In this document: positions 31,447 to 41,603 of the stretch, piece by piece | Position numbering within the stretch: position 1 is the stretch's first letter | How the letters are laid out: the number at the start of each line of letters is the position of its first letter | Assembly (NCBI RefSeq): GCF_001638985.1 | Contig: NW_017265143.1 | Span: 942,259-1,006,258, forward strand | DNA length: 64,000 bases | Origin: Phycomyces blakesleeanus NRRL 1555(-) | Lineage: Eukaryota > Mucoromycota > Mucoromycetes > Mucorales > Phycomycetaceae | Reading direction: 5' to 3' | Notes under the pieces: model-generated | What the model was told of the DNA's origin: nothing | Database searches by the model: none | The model's input: only the letters and a program-made list of their open reading frames with translations | Position numbers and translations under genes: made by a program

Positions 31447-31519
31447 AAAGGGAAGGTGCTGCGTTGAAGAAAACCATCATAATCATGAAGGAGAAAAGGA
31501 TTGCCATAAATACGTGTTT

Positions 31520-31660
31520 TTAATGCGATGAACTGAACAGTTAGATCATTTGTATAACAGAGGTCGTAATCATTATTAAAAACTTCAAATTGCTTTTTTT
31601 GCTTTTACAATGTTTTCTTCATTGAACTTAAACTGAAAGAAAATCCAAAGCGCTTCGTTA
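31520..31660 (-). pseudogene. Coding relic B, inverted partner of relic A
   Basis: Read on the minus strand it contains FEVFNNDYDLCYTND, matching relic A (29836-30069). It joins directly to LINE-relic sequence, which suggests the LINE fragment inserted into or next to a copy of this unknown gene. Confidence 0.45.
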
Positions 31661-32281
31661 TAATTAATACACTCTAAGAAAAAAAAAGGTGTAATTTTTT
31701 TTTTGAAAACACTTACAAGCTCTTTAACATCTTACAAGCTTTACAATGTTTTAGGCACTTTAAGCCTAATTAGGCACATTAATAAATATTTTGACTTTCC
31801 CGGACCACAAGTTATACCCATTTTGAAATGATCTTTGCATGATGGCTATATCTTTGAACGAAAGGGTAAAAAGAAGTGTATTTTTTTTTCATTTTTTTCA
31901 TTTTACCTTTTTTTGACTTTTGTCTTAAAAAGGGTGGGATTTTCAGCGTTTGCTTCTGGCGCGACTATTTGGTAACTTCAATTGGTGCATTCATACTTGT
32001 TCTGGCTTTTTTCAATAACAAGCCTTGGGTTGTTTCCTGGGAATATAAGTATGTGAAATAAACAGAAAGAAATAGTATGCGTAATAAGGGAAAATAGATA
32101 GTAAAATATCCAACAAGATTGCGTCACATTTTAATGACAACAACTCATTATTAACACAAGCAAGCCCTATGATATCTATGTATTTAATGATGCTCACCAT
32201 TAACGCTGTTTTTCATTTGAATTGGCAAATTTTCTCATTAAAAAATGACAACATCAAAATGTCTAAGTGTTATTAGTGCCA

Positions 32282-32458
32282 TCAGTTAAAAATGGGGTAA
32301 TAATGAAGCTTAACATTAGGAGCAGAACCTGCAATATACTTGTTACACCAAGCATTTGTCTTGATTGTGAATCGGTGAATCTTTAAGCTACCACATACCA
32401 TTTCAAACCCTCTAGCAAAACCAGAATATTCTTGGACAAAAAGGTCAGTAGAAAAGGC
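32282..32458 (-). pseudogene. Coding-like relic (unknown)
   Basis: 59 codons open between stops: FVQEYSGFARGFEMVCGS, LKIHRFTIKTNAWCNKY and a terminal VKLHYYPIFN. The amino-acid usage looks like real protein rather than AT noise, but there is no start codon. It is probably the C-terminus of a decayed gene of a repeated family. Not recognised. Confidence 0.35.
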
Positions 32459-33178
32459 TCATGAGCTATTTGAGCAAGAAAAGTGTGTACCCCAAGCTAT
32501 TCTATTTCTTTATCAACTTAAACACGTCGGATCAGAACTCGATCATATTTCAACATACTTTCGCTAACATTCACAATCTTTTCTTTTCCCAATTTTTTTA
32601 TCAATTTTATTTGATCCGAATAAAGCTGGTCTTTTAGGTTAATTACTGTAGGAAAAAGAAAAAGAAAACGATTTCCGACGCCGGTTTATCAACGGAAGAA
32701 TGTTTATGATTGATAGACAAAGAAGATGTTTGTATTCAAAGACCAATTGCTGTACTACAGACAGGTCTTTTTTTTTATGTAACACATAAGGCCTGTCTAC
32801 TATCTATGTTAAATTAACAGTAAGAGTGTTCTACAGATACGAGATAAACGTGCCTGGTTTTATATCTATATCAATGTTTTGGCCTATTTGTTGGGATGTG
32901 ACGGAACAGACCGTATTTAACTGGAACTCATTCGTAAACACCGATCATTCCAAATTCATCAAATCACACCATCTCCAAGTACTAGGATTTCCTACATAAT
33001 ACTTCACATGCTATAAGTATTACAATGATAAAATGAAATGAAGAACTGACTTCTCACATAATAAATACATATATAAAATTTTCAAACGTATTGATTTATA
33101 TAGAGGGCGGATGAGGATAAAATGATATTTTTTTTTAAAAAAGAAACAATGAAATACAAAATTATAAGCGAAAGACAT
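32459..33178. other. Intergenic region 3' of Pescadillo gene
   Basis: AT-rich, with a small hairpin-like pair AGACAGGTCTT / AAGGCCTGTCT around 32758-32800. No gene seen. Confidence 0.5.
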
Positions 33179-35084
33179 CTATTTCTTCTTAGGCTTAAGG
33201 GCAGCCTTCTTGCGCTGCAATTTCTCGACCTAGAATTTTGGTAGTAAAGATAAATAAATTAGAAAATCGGTCCCAGGAAATAACTAAAAAATAACATACC
33301 TCGGCAACCTTCTTCTGCTTGCCGTGCTGCATCTTCTGGTAGAGCTTTCTCTGCTTGTTGGTCATCATTACTGTGGCCATCTCCTTCTGCTCTTCCTCTT
33401 CAACCTCTGCCGCTGACCGCTTCTTAGTTGATTTCTTTGATGCTGTGGGCTTGGTTTCTGCGTTTGTAGATTCAGAGAATGTGACACCAGCTGCTTCTGC
33501 CTTAAGTTCACTCTCATATACATCTTCCTTGTCGTCCTCCTTGTCCTCGGCGACAACCTCTTCTTCCTCTTCTTCTTCTGCATCACTATCAATGGCACTT
33601 CCAGGTACATAATCACCCTCCTTGGCCTCAACGAATGGACTCAAATGAGGAGGGAGAACCTGTCCGGGCTCATATGTCTTTGAACGAAGAATTCTGCGTG
33701 CGTTGATGCAGTCTGCAATCCACTGGGGTTGTACGTAGGCACGGCCTAATACGCGGTTGCTGACAGTAGGACGATCGCTGATCTGGTGAGTAATGCGCTC
33801 GTCGTTCTCGGCGAAAGGAGGGTTTTCTCCAACAGAAGGATCCCAACTGACTTGTCCACCGCATGAGCGGATCATGAATTCAAGAGCATAACGAGGGGTT
33901 TCACGAGAAATGAAAAATACACAGTTGGCAAACAATTGTTGGAGGTTGGATACCTCATTTGAGGCGTCCTGGATCTGGCGCAATGTGACAGTATCCTTAT
34001 CCTCCTCTCCACCGGCTGACTTGAACTCATCCAGGGCAGCAACAGCATCTTCAGCGGTAGCTTCTGTCTTGGTGAGCATAGCATCTCCGGCATCAAAACC
34101 AGCCATCTCAGAAAGGTTTGGAGGATATGCGATGTTGAGTTCGTTGTAAAGACGGTAGTTGACAAAACCGGTCAAGGTGGTGTAGAATTCCAAAAAGGTC
34201 AACATAACACGGAAATCAACATCGGTAGGGACCTATAAAAAATTCCACAAGAGAAAAAAATGTTTTTTTTGTTAATTTTTTTTTCTCTCAGCAAACCATT
34301 CCTCTCATGTGTATATAGACAATAGCAGTAATACTAACAGCTTGGGAAAATTGGTAGGGAACAATCCAGGTAATGGTCTGGCCCTTAATCTCGGCTTGGT
34401 AGTAGATACCCTTGATAGAGAAAAAGACCTTACGAAGGCACTTTGCCTTCATTACATAAGCCTGGAACTCAGCGATCAACTTCTGGCAGTCAGCAACAGC
34501 CTTTGCCTTAATCTTATTATCTGCGGGCATCTTGGAGAACAAGAAAAGCATCGAGAGAGCGTCATCAAGATCACGGAGAGCATCGATAAAAGAAGGATAT
34601 CTATAAGATGTTGAAGAAAATCAGCTCTAGAAACCAGTCTTGTAGGACGTTATTTTAATTACCTCTCCTTAACGATATGATCCAAGTTGTAGACAGGCTT
34701 GGTGTTCTCTTCGAGGGACTTTGCTGTGCTGTATTCGCCCTTGTGAAGGACACGGTTGAGCTTCTTGGCGAATGCCTTGTAGTCACGGAACTTCTGCAAG
34801 AGGGGTTCATGGAGGAGGTATTGGATGTCTTTAATGTAGTAGAAAGTAGCAGGAGCAGTAGATCCCTTGTTGGCCTTCTTCTTGTTCTTGGGATCACGAG
34901 GGTAGATTCCCTTGAGAATGCATAGACGTCTAGATCAACATGTTAATGAGCAGATCTCGGCTACAATCGTAATAGTAATGTACCTAAAGTCAGCAAGAGA
35001 GATCTGGAGCTTGTTCAGGGCTCTCTGTCTGGTGATGAAGTTGGCGGCAGCTCCTTTGACTCCTTTCTTATTAATTTTACCCAT
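33179..35084 (-). CDS. NOP7: Pescadillo homolog, 60S ribosome biogenesis factor (537 aa)
   Basis: Five minus-strand exons: 35084-34984, 34929-34663, 34600-34339, 34232-33300 and 33229-33179; phases agree. The protein starts [19 protein letters not shown], the conserved Pescadillo N-terminus, continues through the N-terminal domain ([44 protein letters not shown]), then a BRCT domain at residues about 320-420 ([40 protein letters not shown]), an acidic Glu/Asp stretch and a Lys-rich tail ending LKPKKK. Family knowledge: Nop7 with Erb1 and Ytm1 (PeBoW) drives pre-rRNA processing for the 60S subunit in the nucleolus. Divergent with the uS8 gene, fitting shared growth control. Exon 3 ends at a less usual GTTAGT donor. 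Confidence 0.97.
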
Positions 35085-35480
35085 TGCTGTGTGATGCCTG
35101 CAAGTTTTTTTTTTCAAACCTCCTCCCTTTTCTTTTTACAACCAAAGACAGGTCAAGCAGTCTCTTTGTGACAGCGTTTCCTCAAGTGTCAATTAGTGGC
35201 TTATCATAGCTTCTGCCTGTGCTTTATCTGCATGTGTGTGGGCCAGACATCCGTTCCTTCCCTCTTTTTGTTGACGCATCAGGTAAAGAACCCCATCCAT
35301 GGATCCATCCATCTATCCATCCATTTAAAAGAGGACAATATGGACTGCAAATTATATGCTGCTTTGAGAATATTTTATTTGGATGGATATTGGACTGGAT
35401 GTGACCCAATTTCATTTTGCTACTTTTAATATGAGCATAATTTTAATAATTTATATCTATGGATAGCTCCTTTATTCAGC
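35085..35480. promoter_or_regulatory. Divergent promoter between Pescadillo and uS8 genes
   Basis: A 396-bp interval separates two growth genes read in opposite directions. The uS8 side contains a probable 5'-UTR intron, 35283-35479 (GTAAAG to TTCAG, one base before the ATG), which carries an (ATCC)n-like stretch. A pyrimidine-rich tract around 35250-35270 lies where transcription of uS8 may begin. Confidence 0.5.
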
Positions 35481-36133
35481 ATGGTCAGAGTCTCTATCTT
35501 GAACGATTGTTTGAACAACATCAACAACGCCGAAAGCCGTGGCAAGAGACAGGTCCTCATCCGTCCTTCCTCCAAGGTTATCGTTAAGTTCCTGTCTGTT
35601 ATGCAGAAGCACGGTAAGGCCTTGTTCAAGTTTACGATTTTTTGAATATATGTGTACAACATATTCCATAGTATAACTAGTCTGAAGTTGAACTTCCACA
35701 GCTTTTGACCTTTAAATCTATGGTAGAATAATTCCGGGATTTTGCATGGGTGCTACTTATATTCAAGTAGTATCCTGTACTATCTCGGATACATTTTTTT
35801 TTAAAAAATTACTTTATGGATATTCTTATTTTTATTTTGCAAAAGCTAAATTTATGAATATTGATATAAATAGGTTACATCGGTGAGTTTGAGGAGATTG
35901 ATGACCACCGTTCCGGCAAGATTGTCATCCAGCTCAACGGTCGCTTGAACAAGTGCGGTGTTATCTCTCCCCGCTTCAACGTCAAGCTTACTGAGCTCGA
36001 GAAGTGGACTGCCAACTTGTTGCCTTCCCGTCAGTTCGGTTACCTCGTCCTCACCACCTCTGCTGGTATCATGGACCACGAGGAGGCCCGTCGCAAGCAC
36101 GCTGGTGGCAAGATCCTCGGTTTCTTCTACTAA
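35481..36133 (+). CDS. RPS22: 40S ribosomal protein uS8 (S22/S15A), 130 aa
   Basis: Two coding exons, 35481-35613 and 35874-36133, joined in phase within QKHGYIGEFE. The start [18 protein letters not shown] and the end [11 protein letters not shown] are those of the eukaryotic uS8 family, and 130 residues is the exact usual length. It binds the 18S rRNA central domain in the small subunit. A probable 5'-UTR intron ends one base before the ATG, as is common in fungal ribosomal protein genes. Confidence 0.97.
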
Positions 36134-36282
36134 TTCATCACTCATTGGCTCATGTCAACTGAGCGAGCGATGCAATAATAAAATAAACCTACGCTGCGTA
36201 TATATACACACACATACACACATGCATTCACAATTATTACTATTACTATTATTATTATGGTTGTACATTTATGCAAGTCGAT

Positions 36283-37698
36283 TTATTGGGTAGACTTTAA
36301 TTGGCTTAGGATAGCTTGTAGATCAGAGTAATAAGTTATGCTCTTGAGTGCTGGCTGAATATCTTTGGGATCTATTGGGATACCACAGGAACGTTGATGT
36401 TGGATCAAGATCTAAGTAATATCGGGCAAGATCAGATCAACAATTCAAGTAGTCCTTGATTGGCTTACTTCAACAAAATTCCGACGAGAGACATCAAAAT
36501 CAAAAAACTCCATATACTCTTTTGCCTACATATATTAAAGTTTAAGTACTTGTGTGCGTGTGTATGAGAGTGCATAACACTGTGTCTTATGTACCTTGCT
36601 CATCAGCATGTGACTAAGATACCCCCTATCACCATTCAATGCAAATTTTATGTAGCAAAGACGTTCTCGATCCAGACAAGAGTTTTGTAGGCTTTCAACT
36701 AGCTTTTGCTCTTTGTGAGTGGTTTGAGATTCTTGATGTCCTTGATGTCCTTGTTGTATATGTTGTTGTGGCTGTGGTTGTGATTGTAATTGTAATTGTT
36801 GTTCTTGGTATTCAGGAGTGTTATTTGTTGATACTGTCGTGGTTATGGACTCGTCTAGTAATGAGTGGTGTCTGAGGCGGATCCATCGTCTCTTTCTGAC
36901 AAAAGACCGAAAGTGCTTGTAATTGCCTTTGAAGTTGTCAGAATCGTTTCTTTCTTTGGGCTTCTTACCATGCCATGAAGCGCCATGAAATTTTAGTGCG
37001 TATTGCCATCCCGCTTATTGTAAGTTGAGTATTAGTATATAATGAATGTATGATGTTATTAAATAAACTACCTTCGTCTACATCTTCAGTCATGTCTACC
37101 ATCCACTGTTTGTGAACCTGTCCAACAAAAAGACCATTAGCGTCATTTAAATTGTGAACATACATATGTAGCCTAAATATTCTCTTTTGTATTTTCTTTA
37201 CCCATTCCCAAGTGGGATCTGGAAGCTGGTATGTCTTGATGTTCATTGGTGTAAATCTATCACAGTAAGTTAATCAATACATCATGTCGATATTTTACCT
37301 CATATCTTTATCACACCATGGATCCGGGTCGAATTGAAGTAGGCTAAAAGGGTGGATTGATGTCGTAAGTTCCAAGTTTTTTTTTGGGGGTGTGTGTTAC
37401 GTACGTCTTTGAGCTAAAACCAACTATCCAAGACCTAGGTCAAAAAAAGTTAATAACATAATAAAGCAAAGGGTTGGATCGTTTTTGCTTCATTTAATTT
37501 TTACCCTCGTTGACATTCATACAGGACATCATAGACGTATTCTTCCTTGGTGCGATCATGAGATGGGAGTGATGGTAACGGTAATGACGGCCCGGAATTT
37601 GGATGTTGTTTTGGTTTATGAATAAAATCTTTGAGTGGTTTTTTGACATGAAACGCCCTCTGGTGGTTCTCGCCTCTAATACTAATGCTTGCAGTCAT
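36283..37698 (-). CDS. Dysferlin/peroxin-domain (DysF) protein, 324 aa
   Basis: Eight minus-strand exons: 37698-37505, 37434-37405, 37343-37299, 37256-37202, 37117-37072, 37013-36595, 36525-36469 and 36411-36283; all phases fit, with the shortest intron 42 nt. Residues about 50-160 form a DysF domain: YDVLYECQRGSWIVGFSSK, FDPDPWCDKDMRFTP, DPTWEW, QWMVDMTEDVDEAGWQYA, FHGASWHGKK and RSFVRKRRWIRLRHH. A Gln-rich linker (QLQLQSQPQPQQ) and a helical C-terminus (AKEYMEFFDFDVSRRNFVE) follow. Family knowledge: fungal proteins of this type include Spo73/Mug65 (spore membrane extension) and Pex30-like ER proteins; I see no transmembrane reticulon segment, which favours the Spo73 type. Convergent with uS8, 149 bp apart. 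Confidence 0.9.
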
Positions 37699-38945
37699 TT
37701 TCCCTTTATTACTAAGAAAGAGGAATAGTAAAGTATGTATATATAAGTAGAATAAGAAGAAGAAGAAGAAAACAAAAGAGAGAAAAAGGACGAGTTTATA
37801 TTTAAAGATAAATATATTATAATATATTTGTTTTTATTTTATTTGCTACCTGTTCGGCACAACTTTCCTTGTATGCGCCTGCTTATGTTTCCAAAAATGG
37901 AAAGTGTGCATATATAAATCCTCAATTTTCTAATCAATAAGGTATGATTGAAATGCTTTTAATACTATGGGCTATTATTCATTTTATTGGCTATAAATCT
38001 AGAAAATACAGGCGCGTTTATTTATTTATAATTTCTCTAATGTAGAATGGATAAGTTTATTGACTGTGGTAGATAAGCAGTTAATGGGTATAAAGACAAA
38101 ACAGTTGAATTGTCCATATTGTACTATGTATATGTATGTATATGTATATACCAGTAATACTTTTTCTTTTCTTGATCAAGATTTCCTGTCTTGATTTAAT
38201 GGTGTTCTCCAGCACACGGAGCAAACTCATCCCAAGCAAAATGGTTTTTCAATATAGATATGGAAATATTAACTCAGGAAGCAGTCAACTGTCCAAAAAT
38301 GTAAGAACCAGAAGCTACATCTAAAATGCCCTCTACAAATTGGAAATTATAAAATAAACAGATATAAAATAATGACTAAATACGAATATATTATTGGGGA
38401 AATTAGATGGTTGAAATATTTCTGTTAGTAAAATAAATCTAGTGTTAAAAGTATCTCTAAAATAACGTCAAATCCTTGGGACATTTAATTTCTTTTCAGT
38501 CCCCTATTTTAGCTCTGCAAAAGTTTAGAGAAAATACGTTTTTGGAACAAATTAAGTGACTGACAAAAAGTTGCTATATAGAGTTTGTGATAATCTATAT
38601 ATGTAGCTCATGGTATTTTCCCATTCGTGGATTAGTTTGCTCCCTATGTTGGAGAACACCATAATTGATCTTTTGCTTTCAAATATGTAGTCAATTCTGT
38701 TAGTACAGAAAAAAAGGTACATTAATGGTAATTGGTGATCTACTTTCCAAGACTCTTCCTTTTCACATTTCCCTCGCTAATATTTTCTTGAGGATTTCCA
38801 ATTGTAGAGCCATGTAACTAATCCCCATTTTCTTTTTGTTTGGATTCAATCAATCCAATTGATTTGATTTTGTTACAATATGATTATTATAGGAGCACAT
38901 AGGATATCCAAACGTATGTCTTTATTATATCTCTTTATTTCTGTA

Positions 38946-38976
<31 letters not shown>

Positions 38977-39055
38977 GTGTGTATGTTCGTTCCGTTTCAT
39001 TTCGTTTTTGTTTCGTTTTTGTTTCGCCTCGTTTCGTTTCGTTGTTGTTGCTGTT
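37699..39055. other. Intergenic, with MITE-like element
   Basis: Contains the dysferlin-gene promoter side, a MITE-like element (38199-38662) and the presumed eL36 3' UTR, with (GTATGT)n and CGTTT-rich repeats near 38945-39045. Confidence 0.6.
38199..38662. mobile_element. MITE-like element with 34-bp terminal inverted repeats
   Basis: The left end 38199-38232 begins ATGGTGTTCTCCAGCACACG; the right end 38629-38662, reverse-complemented, begins ATGGTGTTCTCCAACATAGG, and both continue GGAGCAAACT. The 464-bp element has no coding capacity. A clear target duplication is not visible, so the exact border is uncertain. Confidence 0.7.
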
Positions 39056-39861
39056 TTAATGACGACGGGACTCGGCAATCACGGCAGAGAGCTCTTCGAT
39101 CTTCTTCTTGGCACGGAGGAAGGTACCGAGTCTCTTCTTAGTGAGCTTCTTGGCGCGCTTGTCCTTGGAGTTCTTGATCAATTCCATGACACGACGTTCA
39201 TAAGGTGCGAAACCAACAACTTCACGAACTATGCTGCGTACAAAGGTAGTACGCTTGGATGCAGCCTATTGACAACCAATTATTTCATCAATATGTTTTT
39301 TCTCTCTCTCTCTCTTATATATATATATCCACGTGCGTATGTGTGTGTGGGTCAGCATTCACTAGTGATTGATTCGTTTTTTGTTTTTGTTTTATGAAAT
39401 GTCGTAACTACAATTGTTGATGTGCATAATGTTCGAAATTCACAGCCAGTTTTTCGAATATTTCTTTTTCCTCATTGCGTGTGTTTATTGACTAGAATTT
39501 ATTTTGTTGTTGTTGTTTCTTTTTGTTGTGCATGAGGTGTATATTTTTGAGCAGTGAATGTTCATTGACTTTGTACTAATTTCGTACGTATGATTTTGTT
39601 TTGTTTTGCTCTGTTCTGCTCTGCTCTTATTTTGTCACAAGAAATATATGTATATACATGTCCAAATTCATGCACAGGGTAATGACAATAATGATAATAA
39701 TGACTGATAATTTTATTTCGTATATAGTGTATGTATATATACAAGAAGGGGAGAAAATGACTTACGCCCTTGGTGTAAGAAGGGGTGATTTTGAGTTCAC
39801 GACGAGTGGTGATGTGACCCTTGTTGAGACCAACAGCAATACCAGACTTGGAAGCGACCAT
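39056..39861 (-). CDS. RPL36: 60S ribosomal protein eL36 (101 aa)
   Basis: Two minus-strand exons, 39861-39766 and 39265-39056, joined in phase ([19 protein letters not shown]). The sequence [16 protein letters not shown] through [20 protein letters not shown] and the C-terminal [14 protein letters not shown] is characteristic of eL36, and the length matches the family. The intron is 500 nt, long for this window; I looked for a box C/D snoRNA in it and found no convincing pair. Confidence 0.97.
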
Positions 39862-40097
39862 TTTATGAGTAATAATAAGAGAAGGAGAAATATATTACAG
39901 GGTGTGGCTCCTTAATAAGATTTTTTTTTTACTAATTTAATTTAATAAAAAAAAATTTTTCAGTGGCGTGCCTCCAAGTTTTTTTTTTTTCTTCTTCTTC
40001 ATTTCTTTCCTTTTCTTTGATCTTTTTTTTTCTTTTTTTTTTGTGACGTCGGTCGGTAGCCCAATTTACAATAAAAATTAAAGCAAACTGAACAATA
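39862..40097. other. eL36 promoter region
   Basis: Long T and pyrimidine tracts (39980-40045), as often seen upstream of ribosomal protein genes. No other feature. Confidence 0.45.
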
Positions 40098-40338
40098 CAG
40101 TCTTTCTACTTGAGATTGAGACAAATAAGAAGATGTAACTGTAGGCAGAGAGAAGCTAGTTTTCAGACAAAGTAGATATTTATTCAGACATTTTGCCTGT
40201 AGTTGTTTAGATGGCTCAAAGAGACAAACTATTTTCGATATAGTGATGGGATTGTTATTACAGGTAAAATGTCTGAATAAATATCTACTTTGTCTGAAAA
40301 CTAATTTCTCTCTGACTCAATCACAAGTAGAAACACTG
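40098..40338. mobile_element. MITE with long terminal inverted repeats and TA flanks (Tc1/mariner-like)
   Basis: Ends CAGTCTTTCTACTTGAGATT and, on the reverse complement, CAGTGTTTCTACTTGTGATT, both flanked by TA (40096-40097 and 40339-40340). The arms continue inward almost to the middle (both contain TTTTCAGACAAAGTAGATAT), the left arm having an extra 22-bp segment. The 241-bp element has no ORF. TA target sites and CAGT ends are typical of Tc1/mariner-mobilised MITEs. Confidence 0.85.
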
Positions 40339-40519
40339 TAAAGAAAGAACATCTTGTAGGCTTGGAACAGGCATTTGTTAATTCAATCAAACCTGATTAA
40401 TGTATCATCAAATTTGTCTTGTGGTTCAAAATATATTAGTAATATTGAAACCACTTATTAATCAAATAACCAAAAAAAGAAAAGGTTTAATGCACAAGTG
40501 TATTTATTTATACGATTTT

Positions 40520-41318
40520 TTAAAGGCCTCTGGCTTGATCGTATTCTTGACGAGTGACTTCCATTTTGGAGGACTGATAGCGTGTCAACTTGATGCTTTG
40601 ACAAACTTCTGGAGTAATTGGTCCTCGGAATGCACCTTTTCGCAATAGAGATTGAATCGTCTCTTCCTTTGTCCACCCTTGCTCTGGCATGACCTCTGGT
40701 AAATAAGTGGCTGTGTTTTTCTTGCCATCTGTGTTTTTGAATTCAATCCAGATCCCATGCTTGCCAATCTCCCAGTCAAGATAATTATCAGCTTCTTCAA
40801 AATTAATCAAGAGAGAGACAGCGCATGAAAGATAAGGAGTCTCCGCCAAATTGATTGGAGGAAATCGAGAATCTTCTAAAGCACTGTTTATATATAAATA
40901 TAAAAGAGAGAGAGAGAAAGGAAGCTCTTAATTATTGTAGACTTTGAATATTTCTATTGAATTCTTCTTTTTCTTTTTAAAGCAAAAGAAGAAATAAAGT
41001 AAATATATTATACTACTTGCTTGCTTGCCTGTTGAGTGCAAACTGCTTGAGTCCTTGGATAAGAGGCAAGGGTCTAAAGCTACCGATACAGCCCCGCAGC
41101 TCCTTTTCACCATATTTAATCATGTTCCATGTTACGAACAAAGGACTGATATAGATATAAGAATATATTATGCGTTTTGTTTTTGAAAGATGTGTTTGTT
41201 GTACAGATAATGCTTACAAAGCTTCATTGTGGAATCTTGGTGCAGGTGTTGGTTCACGGCGAAGGTGGGCCAGCAGGACATCAAAGCAATAGAAACAATG
41301 TTCTTTGGTTGCGACCAT
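40520..41318 (-). CDS. AMMECR1 family protein (193 aa)
   Basis: Three minus-strand exons: 41318-41218, 41145-41029 and 40883-40520. The core motif LRGCIGSF, invariant in AMMECR1 proteins, is at residues about 52-59, followed by SALEDSRFPPI, CAVSLLINFE, DNYLDWEIGKHGI, TATYLPEVMPEQGW and IKLTRYQSSKMEV, all in family order. The fold is known; the biochemical role is not established in fungi. Intron 2 must start with GC (CAG/GCAAGC) to keep the frame and give the conserved Ser-Ala-Leu junction, so it is a GC-AG intron. Length is close to the domain alone. Confidence 0.93.
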
Positions 41319-41603
41319 TCTAATAGATTTATGTACGAATATATGTATGTGCACACACACAAGAAAAAAAAGAGAGAGAAAAGGTACGCTGTATTTAATG
41401 CAATAAGTATATATAATTATATTGAGTGTGTGTGTGTGAAGTGAATGACGGTGAAAAATACAGTAAAGACCAAGATGACATCAGCTATTTTACACAAATA
41501 CACACCTGTGTATATATATATATATTCCCTTTATTGTTATTATTTACTACCACTACTACGATTATTATTATGATTATGATTATTATTATTGCTGCTGCTG
41601 CTG

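Noticed and set aside
30866..31523. Plus-strand ORFs in the LINE region
   Set aside because: Shadows of the minus-strand LINE frame, which shows the zf-RVT motif order.
33355..33612. Plus-strand Ser-rich ORF
   Set aside because: Antisense of the acidic region of Pescadillo.
39266..39765. snoRNA in the long eL36 intron
   Set aside because: A TGATGA-like box occurs only next to the acceptor, with no D box at usable distance.
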